A DNA stretch of 64,000 nt from JADGGM01 sp025449955 (GCA_036554285.1 DATBNO010000032.1:62001-126000), one strand, 5' to 3'. Positions 19,101 to 27,133 are shown, counted from the first letter of the stretch. Notes: generated by a model not told the origin, from the sequence alone. Translations and numbers: made by a program.

Positions 19101-19640
19101 GGCACGACGTTCGTGAGCCAGTGGACATCCGGATTCACGTTCACCGGCAACACTGTGATCAACCCGAACGGCCTCGTCGTCTTGGTCGACCAGGATGTGC
19201 CGGCCAACAGCACGTGGGACAACAACACCTACTCGGGCTCGGCGTCGACGCCGTTCAGCGCGCTGAACATCGCGTACAGCTACCCCCAATGGCAGTCCAA
19301 GTTCGGCTGGGACGCTAATTCGAAGCTGAGCGCGTCTACCCCGCCTAACCATATCGTCGTCGAGCCTAACGCATACGAGCCCGGCCGCGCGAACATCGTG
19401 GTGTACAACTGGACGGGCGCGGGTTCGGTGACGGTGGATCTCTCCGGAGCGCTGAACATCGGCGATCACTTCGAGGTGCTCAACGTGCAGAACTTCTATG
19501 GCGCGCCGGTGCTCTCCGGCGTCTATAGTGGACCGATTTCACTGCCCATCACGACGCTTTCGCCACCGGCTGCGATCGGTGGTCACGCGATGCCAGCGAC
19601 GTCGACGCAATTCCAGACGTACGTGGTGCTCAAGCAGTGA
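16113..19640 (+). CDS. Secreted lipoprotein: eight Big_2 domains plus right-handed beta-helix
   Basis: A 1175-aa protein. The signal peptide ends in a lipobox (AVAAVAC, Cys22). Residues about 35-715 are eight tandem bacterial Ig-like (Big_2) domains of about 85 aa, each with the pattern VSVSPSSASL..QLSATVRD..G..LT.RTVTWSSS...VATVS.SGLVT....GSATITATSEGKSGTSTVTV. A PPPPPP linker (about 718-723) leads to a right-handed parallel beta-helix domain (725-1175, starting HAGWYVAPNGTSG, with DTIWLRAGTYGSGEG and GINSHCPGC). Such helices occur in pectate lyases and other polysaccharide-acting enzymes; catalytic residues cannot be assigned by eye. The Big_2 stack probably holds the helix away from the cell surface. 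GGAGGG lies seven bases before the ATG. The riboswitch upstream predicts cyclic di-GMP control. Confidence 0.9.
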   Translation: MRPHIGVRSAVVFILAVAAVACLDTSSPQLDLPQDVVAIRMQPNSASIPLGGHVTFHAVAVDNSGDPVSGESVAWSSQDTTVAVVDATGNVSTKKVGSTQIIAASASKVGTATMNVMPPAVATVQLTPSSADILVGDVLQLSATPRDADGNALTDRTITWSSSNPSVAAVSSSGSVSGVAQGSATITATSENVSATAALTVSPLAPDTVVVSPTSVSIQPRQTAQLTASVRDSHGQAMSTTVSWTTADPSLATVNGSGAVTGVSTGTTTVTAAAGTKKTKVKITITQAPAASVSVSPSSVSLTQGATSQLSATVKDADGSVLTGSIISWTSDNTNVATVSSSGLVTAHNAGSATITAATGGVSGTSRVAVQAVAAPVASVTMSPTSASLVPGDTASFTATPRDSTGTALGGRTVTWSSSNTSAATVSASGLVTAVAVGSATIQATSEGKSGTASVTVSAPSVASVSVSPHSASVVTRGTVQLSVTLRDSKGNVLSGRAVAWSSADASTATVNSSGLVTGVAPGTAEIYAQSEGHTDSSAVTVTAPAVATVSVSPSSATLRVTNTSQLTATVRDAGGNVLTDRTVTWSSSATAEATVSASGLVTAVAPGSATITATSEGKSGTSTMTVTLVPVSSVTLAPKNDTLTVGAKEQVSATLKDSAGNVLTGRTITWGTSSPSVATVTTAGMVTGVAGGNSTITATSEGKAGTSTVVVDAPVGPPPPPPTHAGWYVAPNGTSGGNGSATAPWDLTTALSGASGRVQPGDTIWLRAGTYGSGEGRSDYHSTLNGSASAPIIVRQYPGERATVDGDIAVDGSNTWFWDFELENTNTATQDIQGINSHCPGCRFINLVVHDHSGDGLGLWAEGPNQVAYGNVIYNNGFHGSTDASYGHGIYTQNQTGTKLLQDNVLFNQFGYGIHVYGSGNAFLNNFTVDGNVSFNSGVGDGMNYTLGGGSPLINLVVNGNMAYYNPDRIGNSFRIGYNFGTTNTNGVMTNNYIVGTTFVSQWTSGFTFTGNTVINPNGLVVLVDQDVPANSTWDNNTYSGSASTPFSALNIAYSYPQWQSKFGWDANSKLSASTPPNHIVVEPNAYEPGRANIVVYNWTGAGSVTVDLSGALNIGDHFEVLNVQNFYGAPVLSGVYSGPISLPITTLSPPAAIGGHAMPATSTQFQTYVVLKQ
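16215..18258 (+). repeat. Eight tandem Big_2 coding repeats
   Basis: About 250-base units encoding Ig-like domains of the lipoprotein at 16113-19640. Units 5 to 8 are closest to each other (shared LTAVAVGSATI/ATSEGKSGT cores). The repeats are diverged at DNA level but give local near-identities that may cause assembly or recombination errors. Confidence 0.85.
18285..19640 (+). repeat. Beta-helix module, direct repeat copy A
   Basis: This 1.35-kb segment is closely similar at DNA and protein level to 21067-22422 in the same orientation. Identical blocks include the regions coding for DTIWLRAGTYGSGEGRSDYH and CRFINLVVHDHSGDG. The flanking N-terminal regions of the two genes are unrelated, so the module has been duplicated and joined to different front ends. 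Confidence 0.85.
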
Positions 19641-19702
19641 TGCCGAACTCGGCCTGACCGATCGCGGTCTCGCCGGGTCCGTCGAATTAGGGAGTTCACA
19701 CA

Positions 19703-19740
19703 ATGAGAGGGCACCAAGAGATGGTGCCCTCTCATTTTTA
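19703..19740 (+). terminator. Rho-independent terminator
   Basis: ATGAGAGGGCACCA (19703-19716) pairs perfectly with TGGTGCCCTCTCAT (19722-19735) around a 5-base loop, followed by TTTT and an AT-rich tail. It lies 63 bases after the first beta-helix gene and marks the end of its transcript. Confidence 0.92.
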
Positions 19741-19876
19741 TACCGCGCATCGATCCAACGCGGTCCCATACAATTTTTCGGCAACGACTTGGCTTGCGCG
19801 ACGCGCATCGGCGCTCGTTTAGGCTCAATCCTGTCTGACCGAACAGTCAGGCCCGCGATGCCGTGCGAAGTCTGTC

Positions 19877-19904
19877 TTGAGTCGCGAAGTCTTGCGACGA
19901 TAAT
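19877..19904 (+). promoter_or_regulatory. Putative sigma-70-type promoter of the second riboswitch gene
   Basis: TTGAGT (19877-19882), a 16-base spacer and GATAAT (19899-19904). The predicted start near 19911 lies about 100 bases before the second GEMM aptamer and downstream of the terminator at 19703-19740, so the two beta-helix genes are probably separate transcripts. Confidence 0.5.
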
Positions 19905-20007
19905 TGTGCGCGTCAGAAGTTGCGGGACCGCCCATACGATGTTGGAGCGACGACTCGCGACGATTTCACTAGTGGACTACTAGGCACGATCGCTCGGCCC
20001 TCCTGGG

Positions 20008-20106
20008 CCACCGCGACAAGGGCAAAGCCGGCGAAAGCCGGTGACGCAAAGCTACGAGGCTACGGTCTCCCTCACGGGACGCTACGCTCGTCGGGCCGCC
20101 GAACGG
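20008..20106 (+). ncRNA. Cyclic di-GMP-I (GEMM) riboswitch aptamer, copy 2
   Basis: Same elements as the first copy: GCGACAAGGGCA, hairpin GCCGGC-GAAA-GCCGGT, hallmark GACGCAAAGC, TACGAGGCTA and the 3' segment GTCGGGCCGCCGAACGGA, which is identical over 16 bases to that of copy 1. The variable stem in between differs (CCCTCACGGGACGC here). The base equivalent to Vc2 G20 is G. The ATG at 20131 follows about 24 bases after the aptamer. Copy 2 is preceded by a good promoter candidate. Ends are approximate. Confidence 0.85.
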
Positions 20107-20130
20107 ACGCTGTACACCGGGACCTGGCCG

Positions 20131-22422
20131 ATGCGCATAGCACGATCCCACCTTGCAGTTGCTCTTGCCTGCGCCACGCTTGCTGTCGTAGCGGCCTGCT
20201 CCGACACCGTCGCGCCTAACACTTCGCCGTCGTCCCCCGCGGATGCCGTGACGACTGCCGCCGCCGCGCTGAGCGGACCGGTCGTCGTATCCAACATCTC
20301 CGTTGCAAGTGGCAAGACGTACGTGGCGATGAAAGGCGCCATGACCACCGGCGCCAAGGTCTATACAGATCGCGTCTACAAGACGATGTCGCCGCTCCCG
20401 TCGCTCGTGCAGGGTGCGACGTACATCCAAACGGCGAACAACGACAAGGTGTCGAAGCCGAAGAGCACGTCGTTTCTGAGCTTTACGATCGACCGCCCGG
20501 CGACAGTCTACGTCGCGCACGACAACCGCCTCGCGATCCCGCAGTGGCTGGCATCGAGCTTCACCAAGACGTCCTCGACGATCGTCAACACCGACTACTA
20601 TGTGAAACAGAGCCTGGCGGTCTACCAGCGCACGTTCGCGGCGGGACGCGTCACCTTAGGCAGCAACGTGGATCGGGCGGCCAACGGCAACATGTACATG
20701 GTGGTAGTCGTCGGCTCCAATTCGACTCCGCCGACGGTCGACACTGTCGGCCCCACGGTGAAAATCACGGCCCCGACGGCGGGCGCGTCCGTGAACGGCG
20801 CTATCACGATCACGGCGACGGTGAACGACAAGCTTCGCGTGGCCGGTGTGCAGTTCCAGGTCGATGGCAAGTCGGTTGCGGCCCGGGATACGACGTCGCC
20901 GTACGCGGCGGCGTGGCCGACGTCCACTATGCCTAACGGAACACACATGATCACGGCGATCGCCACCGACGCAGCGGGACGGTCGAGCACCGCGTCGGAG
21001 CAGGTGAGTGTGAAGAACACCACCGCGACAAACGGAGGCGGCGGCGCGACACCGCCACCAGGCAACCATGCGGGATGGTACGTGACGCCGACGGGTAACA
21101 GCGGTGGAAGCGGAACTACAGCATCTCCGTGGGATTTGACGACGGCACTCGGAGGCGCCGGTGGCCGCGTGCACCCGGGTGACACGATCTGGCTGCGCGC
21201 CGGCACGTATGGCAGCGGCGAAGGACGCTCCGACTATCACGCAACGCTCACGGGCACCCCAACCGCGCCGATCATTGTCCGCGCGTACCCGGGCGAGCGC
21301 GCCACGATCAACGGCGACATCGCAGTCGACGGCAGCTACACCTGGTATTGGGGATTCGAGCTCGCCAACACGAACACCAGCACGCAGGACATTCAAGGTA
21401 TCAACTCGCACTGCCCCGGGTGCCGTTTCATCAACCTGGTGGTGCACGATCATTCGGGTGATGGTTTCGGCCTTTGGTCCGAAGGGCCTAACCAGGTTGC
21501 GTACGGCAACATTATCTACAACAACGGATTCCACGGATCGACGAGCACCAGCTTTGGGCACGGCATCTACGCCCAGAACAACACCGGCACGAAGGTGCTA
21601 CAGGACAACATCCTCTTCAATCAGTTCGGCTATGGCGTTCACGTCTACGGTTCGGGAAACGCGTTCCTCAACAACTTCACCGTTGATGGCAACGTGTCGT
21701 TCAACTCGGGCGTCGGTGACGGCATGAACTACACGCTCGGCGGCGGGTCGCCGCTGAACAATCTCGTCGTCAATGGCAACATGGCGTACTACAACCCCGA
21801 CAAGATGGGGAACAGCTTCCGCGTGGGTTACAACTTCGGCACGACGAATAGAAACGGTGTCGTGACGAACAACTACGTGGTTGGTACCGCCTTCATCAGT
21901 CAGTGGGTGGCGGGCCTGACCTTCACGGGCAATACAGTGATCAACCCGAGTGGCGTCGATGTGCTCATCGACCAAGACGTGCCCACAGGCAGCACAGTTG
22001 ACCACAACACCTACGTAGACGGTTCATCGATGGCCTTCTCGGCGCTCAGCTCGGGCTACAGCTTCTCGCAGTGGCAGTCCAAGTTCGGGTGGGATGCGAA
22101 CTCGTCCATGAGCCTCTCGCTGCCGTCGAACCACATCGTGGTTGAGCCGAACGCGTACGAGGCAGGCCGTGCGAACATCGTGGTGTTCAACTGGACCGGC
22201 GCAGGTGCCGTGACGGTAGATCTGTCTGGCGCACTGAAGCCCGGCGATCAGTTCGTTGTGGTCAACGCACAGAATTTCTTCGGCGCGCCGGTTGTCTCCG
22301 GCACATACAACGGACCGGTGACCATCCCGATGAGCGCGATCGCCCCGCCGGCGAGCATTGGCGGCCGCTCGATGCCGGCGACCACGTCCCAATTCCAGAC
22401 GTTCGTCGTGCTGAAGCGATAG
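20131..22422 (+). CDS. Secreted lipoprotein: CBM-like domain, Ig-like domain and right-handed beta-helix
   Basis: A 763-aa paralogue of the previous gene with a different front half. The signal peptide ends in a lipobox (AVVAAC, Cys23). Residues about 55-200 form an all-beta domain with TVYVAHDNRLAIPQWL, a pattern seen in accessory domains of polysaccharide lyases and hydrolases. Residues about 210-300 are an Ig-like domain (GPTVKITAPTAGASVNG ... VQFQVDGKSV ... HMITAIATDAAGRSSTA). The beta-helix module spans 313-763 and is nearly the same as that at 16113-19640. It probably binds or cleaves a surface polysaccharide; the substrate is unknown. Expression is predicted to be cyclic di-GMP dependent through the aptamer just upstream. 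No strong Shine-Dalgarno is visible, which leaves room for the riboswitch to decide initiation. Confidence 0.88.
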   Translation: MRIARSHLAVALACATLAVVAACSDTVAPNTSPSSPADAVTTAAAALSGPVVVSNISVASGKTYVAMKGAMTTGAKVYTDRVYKTMSPLPSLVQGATYIQTANNDKVSKPKSTSFLSFTIDRPATVYVAHDNRLAIPQWLASSFTKTSSTIVNTDYYVKQSLAVYQRTFAAGRVTLGSNVDRAANGNMYMVVVVGSNSTPPTVDTVGPTVKITAPTAGASVNGAITITATVNDKLRVAGVQFQVDGKSVAARDTTSPYAAAWPTSTMPNGTHMITAIATDAAGRSSTASEQVSVKNTTATNGGGGATPPPGNHAGWYVTPTGNSGGSGTTASPWDLTTALGGAGGRVHPGDTIWLRAGTYGSGEGRSDYHATLTGTPTAPIIVRAYPGERATINGDIAVDGSYTWYWGFELANTNTSTQDIQGINSHCPGCRFINLVVHDHSGDGFGLWSEGPNQVAYGNIIYNNGFHGSTSTSFGHGIYAQNNTGTKVLQDNILFNQFGYGVHVYGSGNAFLNNFTVDGNVSFNSGVGDGMNYTLGGGSPLNNLVVNGNMAYYNPDKMGNSFRVGYNFGTTNRNGVVTNNYVVGTAFISQWVAGLTFTGNTVINPSGVDVLIDQDVPTGSTVDHNTYVDGSSMAFSALSSGYSFSQWQSKFGWDANSSMSLSLPSNHIVVEPNAYEAGRANIVVFNWTGAGAVTVDLSGALKPGDQFVVVNAQNFFGAPVVSGTYNGPVTIPMSAIAPPASIGGRSMPATTSQFQTFVVLKR
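21067..22422 (+). repeat. Beta-helix module, direct repeat copy B
   Basis: Second copy of the 1.35-kb module described at 18285-19640, same orientation, start-to-start distance about 2.78 kb. Together with the duplicated aptamers it shows that riboswitch and beta-helix were copied while the middle part was exchanged. Confidence 0.85.
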
Positions 22423-22436
22423 CGCCGCGGCGCTAC

Positions 22437-22483
22437 GATGCGGAAAGGGGCGGGCGACTTAGTCGCCCGCCCCTTTCCGCATC
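22437..22483. terminator. Very long perfect hairpin, bidirectional terminator
   Basis: GATGCGGAAAGGGGCGGGCG and two further bases (22437-22458) pair perfectly with 22462-22483 around a TTA loop, a 22-bp stem without mismatch. It sits between the end of the second beta-helix gene and the convergent end of the 41-kb minus-strand locus. In the minus direction the stem is followed by few T residues. Confidence 0.8.
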
Positions 22484-22504
22484 ATCTCCGAAGGTCCATC
22501 GCTA

Positions 22505-23650
22505 TTACAACGGCACCGGCGCACGACTCTTTCGCCGCTGTCCATGCTCAACGGCGCGATGTATCGCAGCCAGCTTGGCCGCGAGATTCCCGTACGCGTA
22601 CTGCGTCTCGACCCGGCGTCTTCCGGCCTGGCCCAATTTCCGCCGTTCGCCGCCCGGACGTGACAGTGCGACGAGATGTTCCGTTAGGCCGACGGCATCG
22701 CCGAGTTCCGTCACGTAGCCGGTCACGCCATGGTCGACGATCGCGCGAGCGTCTCCGGCGGCGGTACACACCACCGGCAGCGAGGCGGCCATCGCCTCCA
22801 GCACCACGTTCGGAAACCCTTCGTGATCCGACGTCAGCATGAGAACGTCGGCGTTCCGCAAGAGTACGGGAATGTCATTGCGGCGGCCAGCGAACGTGAT
22901 GGCATCGCTCCCCAAGTCGAGCGTGGCGGCGAGGGTGCCGAGGGCCGCGCGCTCGGGACCATCTCCGGCCAGCACGCCCCGCACGCGAGCGCCCTGCGCG
23001 CGCGCGGCGGCGATCACACGTAGAAAAATGTCGAAGCGCTTTTGTGGGACAAACGTCCCCACCCCGGCGACGACCAGGGGCTCATTCACCGGGCGCGGCG
23101 CAGAGGCGGCGACCAGGTCGAATGCCTCCAGGTCGATCACGTTAGGCAAAACGTGGATCGAATCCTTCAGGCAGCCGAGTGCTTCGGCATTGTCGCGGGC
23201 TGCGTACGAGTTGACGATGAGCGCCGACGGAGCGCGCAGAAGCCAGCGGCCCCAGACGCCGTTATAGCGGACCTCGTGCACGACGTCGTTCCGCGCGGCG
23301 CCGATGCCGATGGCCCCCACGAGCGTCGCCGCCATGGCGACGTAGAGATTGGTGTAGAAGTGCGCCGACTGAACGACGTTCGGGCGGAAGCGTCGCAGGG
23401 CCGCGGCGAGCGCGAGCGTGCGCAAGGGCGGCGCAGCAAACCGTCCAACCCATTCCGGTGCGAGGCCGGTCTCCGCCAGCGCCCGCTCGTAGTATTCGCC
23501 GCGCGTCAGACAATAGACGCGTACTTCGGCGCCTGCGTCGCGCAGAGCGCGCGCCATGTACACGAGTTGTTTCTCGGCGCCGCCCTGCCCGAGGGTTCCA
23601 GCGACCAAGGCGATCCGCGCCGGCGTTTCGTTAGGAGGGTCCCCGGTCAC
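22505..23650 (-). CDS. GT4-family glycosyltransferase
   Basis: A 381-aa GT-B enzyme with the N-terminal loop AGTLGQGGAEKQLVYMARAL, the middle motif HVLPNVIDLEAFDL, and the C-terminal motif DVLMLTSDHEGFPNVVLEAMAASLPVVCTAAGDARAIV, including the EAMA donor site of retaining transferases. The FVPQKRFDIFLRVI segment is the typical start of the second Rossmann domain. Donor unknown. It is the last gene of the long minus-strand locus and starts with a GTG overlapping the stop of the ligase gene (GTGA). Confidence 0.88.
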   Translation of the reverse strand: MTGDPPNETPARIALVAGTLGQGGAEKQLVYMARALRDAGAEVRVYCLTRGEYYERALAETGLAPEWVGRFAAPPLRTLALAAALRRFRPNVVQSAHFYTNLYVAMAATLVGAIGIGAARNDVVHEVRYNGVWGRWLLRAPSALIVNSYAARDNAEALGCLKDSIHVLPNVIDLEAFDLVAASAPRPVNEPLVVAGVGTFVPQKRFDIFLRVIAAARAQGARVRGVLAGDGPERAALGTLAATLDLGSDAITFAGRRNDIPVLLRNADVLMLTSDHEGFPNVVLEAMAASLPVVCTAAGDARAIVDHGVTGYVTELGDAVGLTEHLVALSRPGGERRKLGQAGRRRVETQYAYGNLAAKLAAIHRAVEHGQRRKSRAPVPL

Positions 23651-25134
23651 ACATTCGCACCTTGGGGCGCCGGGCGACGGGGCATCCGCCGTGCATCCGG
23701 CAAGCGCCGACGGATGAACATCGCCGTCTCAATGCTGTCGCGCTCGAGAAAAACCGTTACGCCAGCTGCGAGATACCACAGCCCCTTGGATTGAAACTCC
23801 GTGGCGAGCAGAGCGGAAGCCAACGCCAGCGACGTGAGCAGGCCAAAGCGTCGCAGCAGACGTTTTCGCGTCTTGAGGGCGCCATACGCGAACGATCCGA
23901 CCCACGCGGCGAGCAGCAGGATGCCGAGCACGCCGTTTTCGGCAAGCGTCTTCACCCAGCCGGAATGCGCGGCACGCAGCTCGCCTCGCGCATAGTCGCC
24001 CATGTTGTCATGCCGATCGAGATTCTTCCAGGCGAGCTTGAAGCTGCCCGTGCCGACGCCCATCGGATGTTCTTCGAAGATGTAGAAGCCGCCGATGGCG
24101 AGATCCGAGCGACCGCTCGTGCGGCTCGACAGCGAATAGTCGCCACTCAGCGGTTGATCGGTGGTGAACAGCTTGAACAGGCGGAACGTCGCGCGTTCCT
24201 GCATCTGACTGAAATGCGCCGCGGCCACCATGATGATCAGGCCACCGCAAACGATGGCGACTGTACGTTGACGCAGCCCGCGCATCGTGAGGAGCAGCAC
24301 GATGATGCAGCAAGCGCCGATGAGCAGCGTGCCGCGGCTGCCGCTCAAGAAAATCCACATCAGGTTCACTACAGCCAACGAGAGGAGTGTCGATTGGCCG
24401 CGCTTCATCGACACGGCGGATGGAAAGCCCAGGCAGATCGCAAACAGCGCGGTGCAGGGGAACATCGCCCAGGCGTTCTCGTTGATCTGCGGCAGGCTCA
24501 GGCGCTGAAAGAACCAGGAGAGGCCGCCTAACGCACCGACCAGTCCAGCGATCGTGGCGATCCAGAACCACATGCGCCGGTCCGTCCCCGCCCGAACGAA
24601 GTAAATCAACAGGCCGAACGTGATGATGATGCCAAGGATGTGCTGCACACCCTCGAGCAGATTGTTGGTGATGGAAAGGTCGACGCACAGCAGTCCGATC
24701 AACGCCGCCAGCAAGATGTTGTGACGATCTCTCAAACGAATGAGAAACGGCACGTACAGCAGCATCATGAGGAGCAGCCAGTAGTTCAGCGTGTTCCACC
24801 GCATCACGCCGCCTGTGAGCAAGTACACGCGGGCAGGTCCGTCGATCACGCACAACATCGTGACGCCGACCATGCCGATGCGCGGGTTGACCAGGCCAAT
24901 GACCGTCGCGAGCAACCCCACGGCCTCGATGACCGTGAGGGCAACTCGGAAGCCCACGAAGAACGACGACGCCCAGACCAGAACGACGAACAACGAAAAC
25001 AGTGGGCCCCACCACTTGCCGGTCTGCGGCGGCGTGGGCCGGCCTAACGGCCGACGCGGCGGCCTCTCCTCGCTCAGAGGAGGAATCGCCGGCGGCAGCG
25101 CAGGTGCGATGTTCACTGTTGGCGGTGTATTCAT
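23647..25134 (-). CDS. O-antigen ligase / Wzy-polymerase-like membrane protein
   Basis: A polytopic protein of about 495 aa. After a cytoplasmic Pro-rich N-terminus (about 40 residues) there are roughly ten to twelve hydrophobic helices. The large periplasmic loop before the last helices contains SLSSRTSGRSDL ... FEEHPMGVGTGSFKLAW ... LRAAHSGWVKTLAENG, the pattern of the WaaL/Wzy_C family (a conserved region around H-x-x-W-V). Such proteins polymerise lipid-linked repeat units or ligate the polymer to an acceptor in the periplasm. As the only Wzy candidate in the window it is the likely polymerase for the Wza/Wzc export route. The ATG at 25134 overlaps the upstream stop (ATGA); the frame extends to 25242 without family-like sequence. 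Confidence 0.87.
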   Translation of the reverse strand: MNTPPTVNIAPALPPAIPPLSEERPPRRPLGRPTPPQTGKWWGPLFSLFVVLVWASSFFVGFRVALTVIEAVGLLATVIGLVNPRIGMVGVTMLCVIDGPARVYLLTGGVMRWNTLNYWLLLMMLLYVPFLIRLRDRHNILLAALIGLLCVDLSITNNLLEGVQHILGIIITFGLLIYFVRAGTDRRMWFWIATIAGLVGALGGLSWFFQRLSLPQINENAWAMFPCTALFAICLGFPSAVSMKRGQSTLLSLAVVNLMWIFLSGSRGTLLIGACCIIVLLLTMRGLRQRTVAIVCGGLIIMVAAAHFSQMQERATFRLFKLFTTDQPLSGDYSLSSRTSGRSDLAIGGFYIFEEHPMGVGTGSFKLAWKNLDRHDNMGDYARGELRAAHSGWVKTLAENGVLGILLLAAWVGSFAYGALKTRKRLLRRFGLLTSLALASALLATEFQSKGLWYLAAGVTVFLERDSIETAMFIRRRLPDARRMPRRPAPQGANV

Positions 25135-26330
25135 GCGCGGAGTCGCCCGTCCGTCATCGTCCATCCCCATCGTGCGGCGCACGTCGTGCCGATGCGTTCG
25201 GCCCACGCCTCGAGCGTTCTGCTCTCGACGTACGCGCGACACCGCCGGCGCAGCGCAGGCCAGTCCTGCGGCTGAACGAGCAGTTGCCGAATCGCTCGGG
25301 CGAGCGCGTCAGTGTCGCCCGGAGGGACGAGCCAGCCGCGCTCGCCGCGCGTGCCGATCACGGCAGCCGCGGCGCCGACGTTGGATGCCAGCACCGGAAG
25401 TCCGTGCGCCATCGCGTCGAGCCATGCCTTGCTGAAACCCTCTGTCAAGGACGGTTGTACGCACACATCCGCCACAGCGAGCTCGCTCGAGAGCGCTTCG
25501 CGATCAACCTGGCCCGCGAACGTCACGCGCTCGCGACAGCCTGCCTTGATGGCGCGCGCCTCGAGGCTCTCACGCTCGTCGCCGTCGCCGAGGATGGTGA
25601 GGCGTGGTTGCGGAACACGGTCTTCCTGGGTCAAGCGTCCCATCGCGTCGATCAAGACGGCGACGCCCTTTTCCGGCGAAAGGCGGCCGGCGTAGACGAG
25701 TCGCGGCGGATTCGACATGCCACGATCGAGATGCGGCGTGTTGCGATCCAGCTCGCGGCGCGCGATGGCAGTCGAAAACACCCACTCGACGCCTGGTGCC
25801 GGCACGAGAACGCCATCGCCTGTCGCGAGCATCACGTTGCGACCGCCGGCGAAGCGACGCATGAAGCCTTTCGTCACACGATTCATGAACGTGGACTGCG
25901 AGTTCGCGACCCACGAGCCTCCATATCGCGCCAACACGCGCTTGCGCATCGCCAACGCGATCCACATTCCTAACAATGGAACGTCGCCGGGTAGCGGAAC
26001 ATGCACCACATCCGCGTCCCACGCGTTCGCGGCGATCTTCCACACATAGTACGGTATGCGTGCGGCGACGGACACCTTGCGTCGCAGATCGGCGCCGCGC
26101 GGAGAGCGCAGCGGGACGATGCGCGCGTTCGCAGGAAGCGGAATTCCTCCGTCGCGCGGCGGCACACGCACAATGACGAGCGTCATCTCATCGAACAGCG
26201 ATGCGATCGCGCCCATCTGAAACGGGAAGCCGCCGAACGACATCCATCGCCCCGACTCGTCCTGCCAACACGGCTTGAACGAGACGGCGCAGACGCGCAG
26301 CCGGCGACCTGCCGTGACGGGCGTGGTCAC
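25131..26330 (-). CDS. GT4-family glycosyltransferase
   Basis: A 399-aa GT-B enzyme. The N-terminal domain starts RRLRVCAVSFKPCWQDESGRW with a GGFPFQMGAI loop. The second domain has YAGRLSPEKGVAVLIDAM and the donor motif VQPSLTEGFSKAWLDAMAHGLPVLAS, in which the usual EAMA is DAMA. The GTG at 26330 is chosen over the ATG at 26381 because it overlaps the stop of the methyltransferase gene as GTGA. A similar loop (CVDQSGRW-like) is common in GT4 enzymes from exopolysaccharide loci. Donor and acceptor unknown. Confidence 0.86.
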   Translation of the reverse strand: MTTPVTAGRRLRVCAVSFKPCWQDESGRWMSFGGFPFQMGAIASLFDEMTLVIVRVPPRDGGIPLPANARIVPLRSPRGADLRRKVSVAARIPYYVWKIAANAWDADVVHVPLPGDVPLLGMWIALAMRKRVLARYGGSWVANSQSTFMNRVTKGFMRRFAGGRNVMLATGDGVLVPAPGVEWVFSTAIARRELDRNTPHLDRGMSNPPRLVYAGRLSPEKGVAVLIDAMGRLTQEDRVPQPRLTILGDGDERESLEARAIKAGCRERVTFAGQVDREALSSELAVADVCVQPSLTEGFSKAWLDAMAHGLPVLASNVGAAAAVIGTRGERGWLVPPGDTDALARAIRQLLVQPQDWPALRRRCRAYVESRTLEAWAERIGTTCAARWGWTMTDGRLRA

Positions 26331-27133
26331 CGACGCCGGAGGAGCGTCACCAGTGACCAGTACAGTCGTCGCGCCATCCATTCAGGAACTCCTGGCCGCT
26401 CGAAGCGGCGTAAGCAAAACTCCTGATATCGATACAACCATGAGGGGGGCAGCGGAGGCACGATCCCCCAATTCCAGATCTTGATGAATGCGTGCGGCCA
26501 TCCGAAGGCCTGCGTCCCGACCCGCTCCAAACCCGCCGCGTCGAGCGCCGCCGTCAATTCGCGCGACGTGATGAACCGATCTTTTGCCGGCATCGGACGT
26601 CGCGCCAACCACCGGAGCACTCGCCACATGACGGACTCGGTGCGCAGCGCCAGAGATTCCGGGTTAGGCGTCGTGAGAAAGAGAAGCCCGGATGGCCGCA
26701 GCACGCGCCGGATCTCGCGCAGCAACGACTCCTTGTCGATCACGTGCTCGATCACCTCGACCAGGATCGCGAGATCGAACGATGCATCCGGGAACGGCAG
26801 CGTCCGCCCATCGTACGCGTCGAACGTGCACCAATCGAATCCGAGCGCTTGGGCCTGGCCGATGGCTTCGCGCGATACGTCGACACCAGCGACGCGAACG
26901 CGTCCCGCGCGATCGGCGTGCCTCGCTTTGAACAACACCTCGACCGAACCGCGGTTGCACCCGATGTCGATCACGTCGTGCACCGATGGGTCGGCCATGA
27001 GATCCGCGGCGCGCTCGTACTTTCGCCACGTGCCGAGTCCGCTCACGGTATTGCGATCGGGGAAGAGACGCCGCCCGTGCAACGCCTCTTGATCGAAGTG
27101 CGCCTCGACCGTCTCGGAGGTCACGACGACCAT
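26327..27133 (-). CDS. Class I SAM-dependent methyltransferase
   Basis: A 268-aa protein with SAM motif I VIDIGCNRGSVEVLF, VAGVDVSREAIGQA, and the aspartate-rich FPDASFDLAILVEVIEHV (motif II, in the HVIDKESLLREIRRVLRPSGL context typical of UbiE/Methyltransf_11 enzymes). The C-terminal half carries an aromatic-rich segment (WPHAFIKIWNWGIVPPLPPSWLYRYQ). Acceptor probably a sugar or polysaccharide. The ATG at 27133 has AGGAGG four bases upstream; a GTG at 27124 would give the GTGA overlap seen elsewhere. Both are possible. Confidence 0.82.
   Translation of the reverse strand: MVVVTSETVEAHFDQEALHGRRLFPDRNTVSGLGTWRKYERAADLMADPSVHDVIDIGCNRGSVEVLFKARHADRAGRVRVAGVDVSREAIGQAQALGFDWCTFDAYDGRTLPFPDASFDLAILVEVIEHVIDKESLLREIRRVLRPSGLLFLTTPNPESLALRTESVMWRVLRWLARRPMPAKDRFITSRELTAALDAAGLERVGTQAFGWPHAFIKIWNWGIVPPLPPSWLYRYQEFCLRRFERPGVPEWMARRLYWSLVTLLRRR

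Noticed and set aside
15988..20106. cGAMP-specific (GEMM-Ib) riboswitches instead of cyclic di-GMP
   Set aside because: Both aptamers keep G at the position equal to G20 of Vc2; cGAMP-selective variants usually have A. The distinction still needs binding data.
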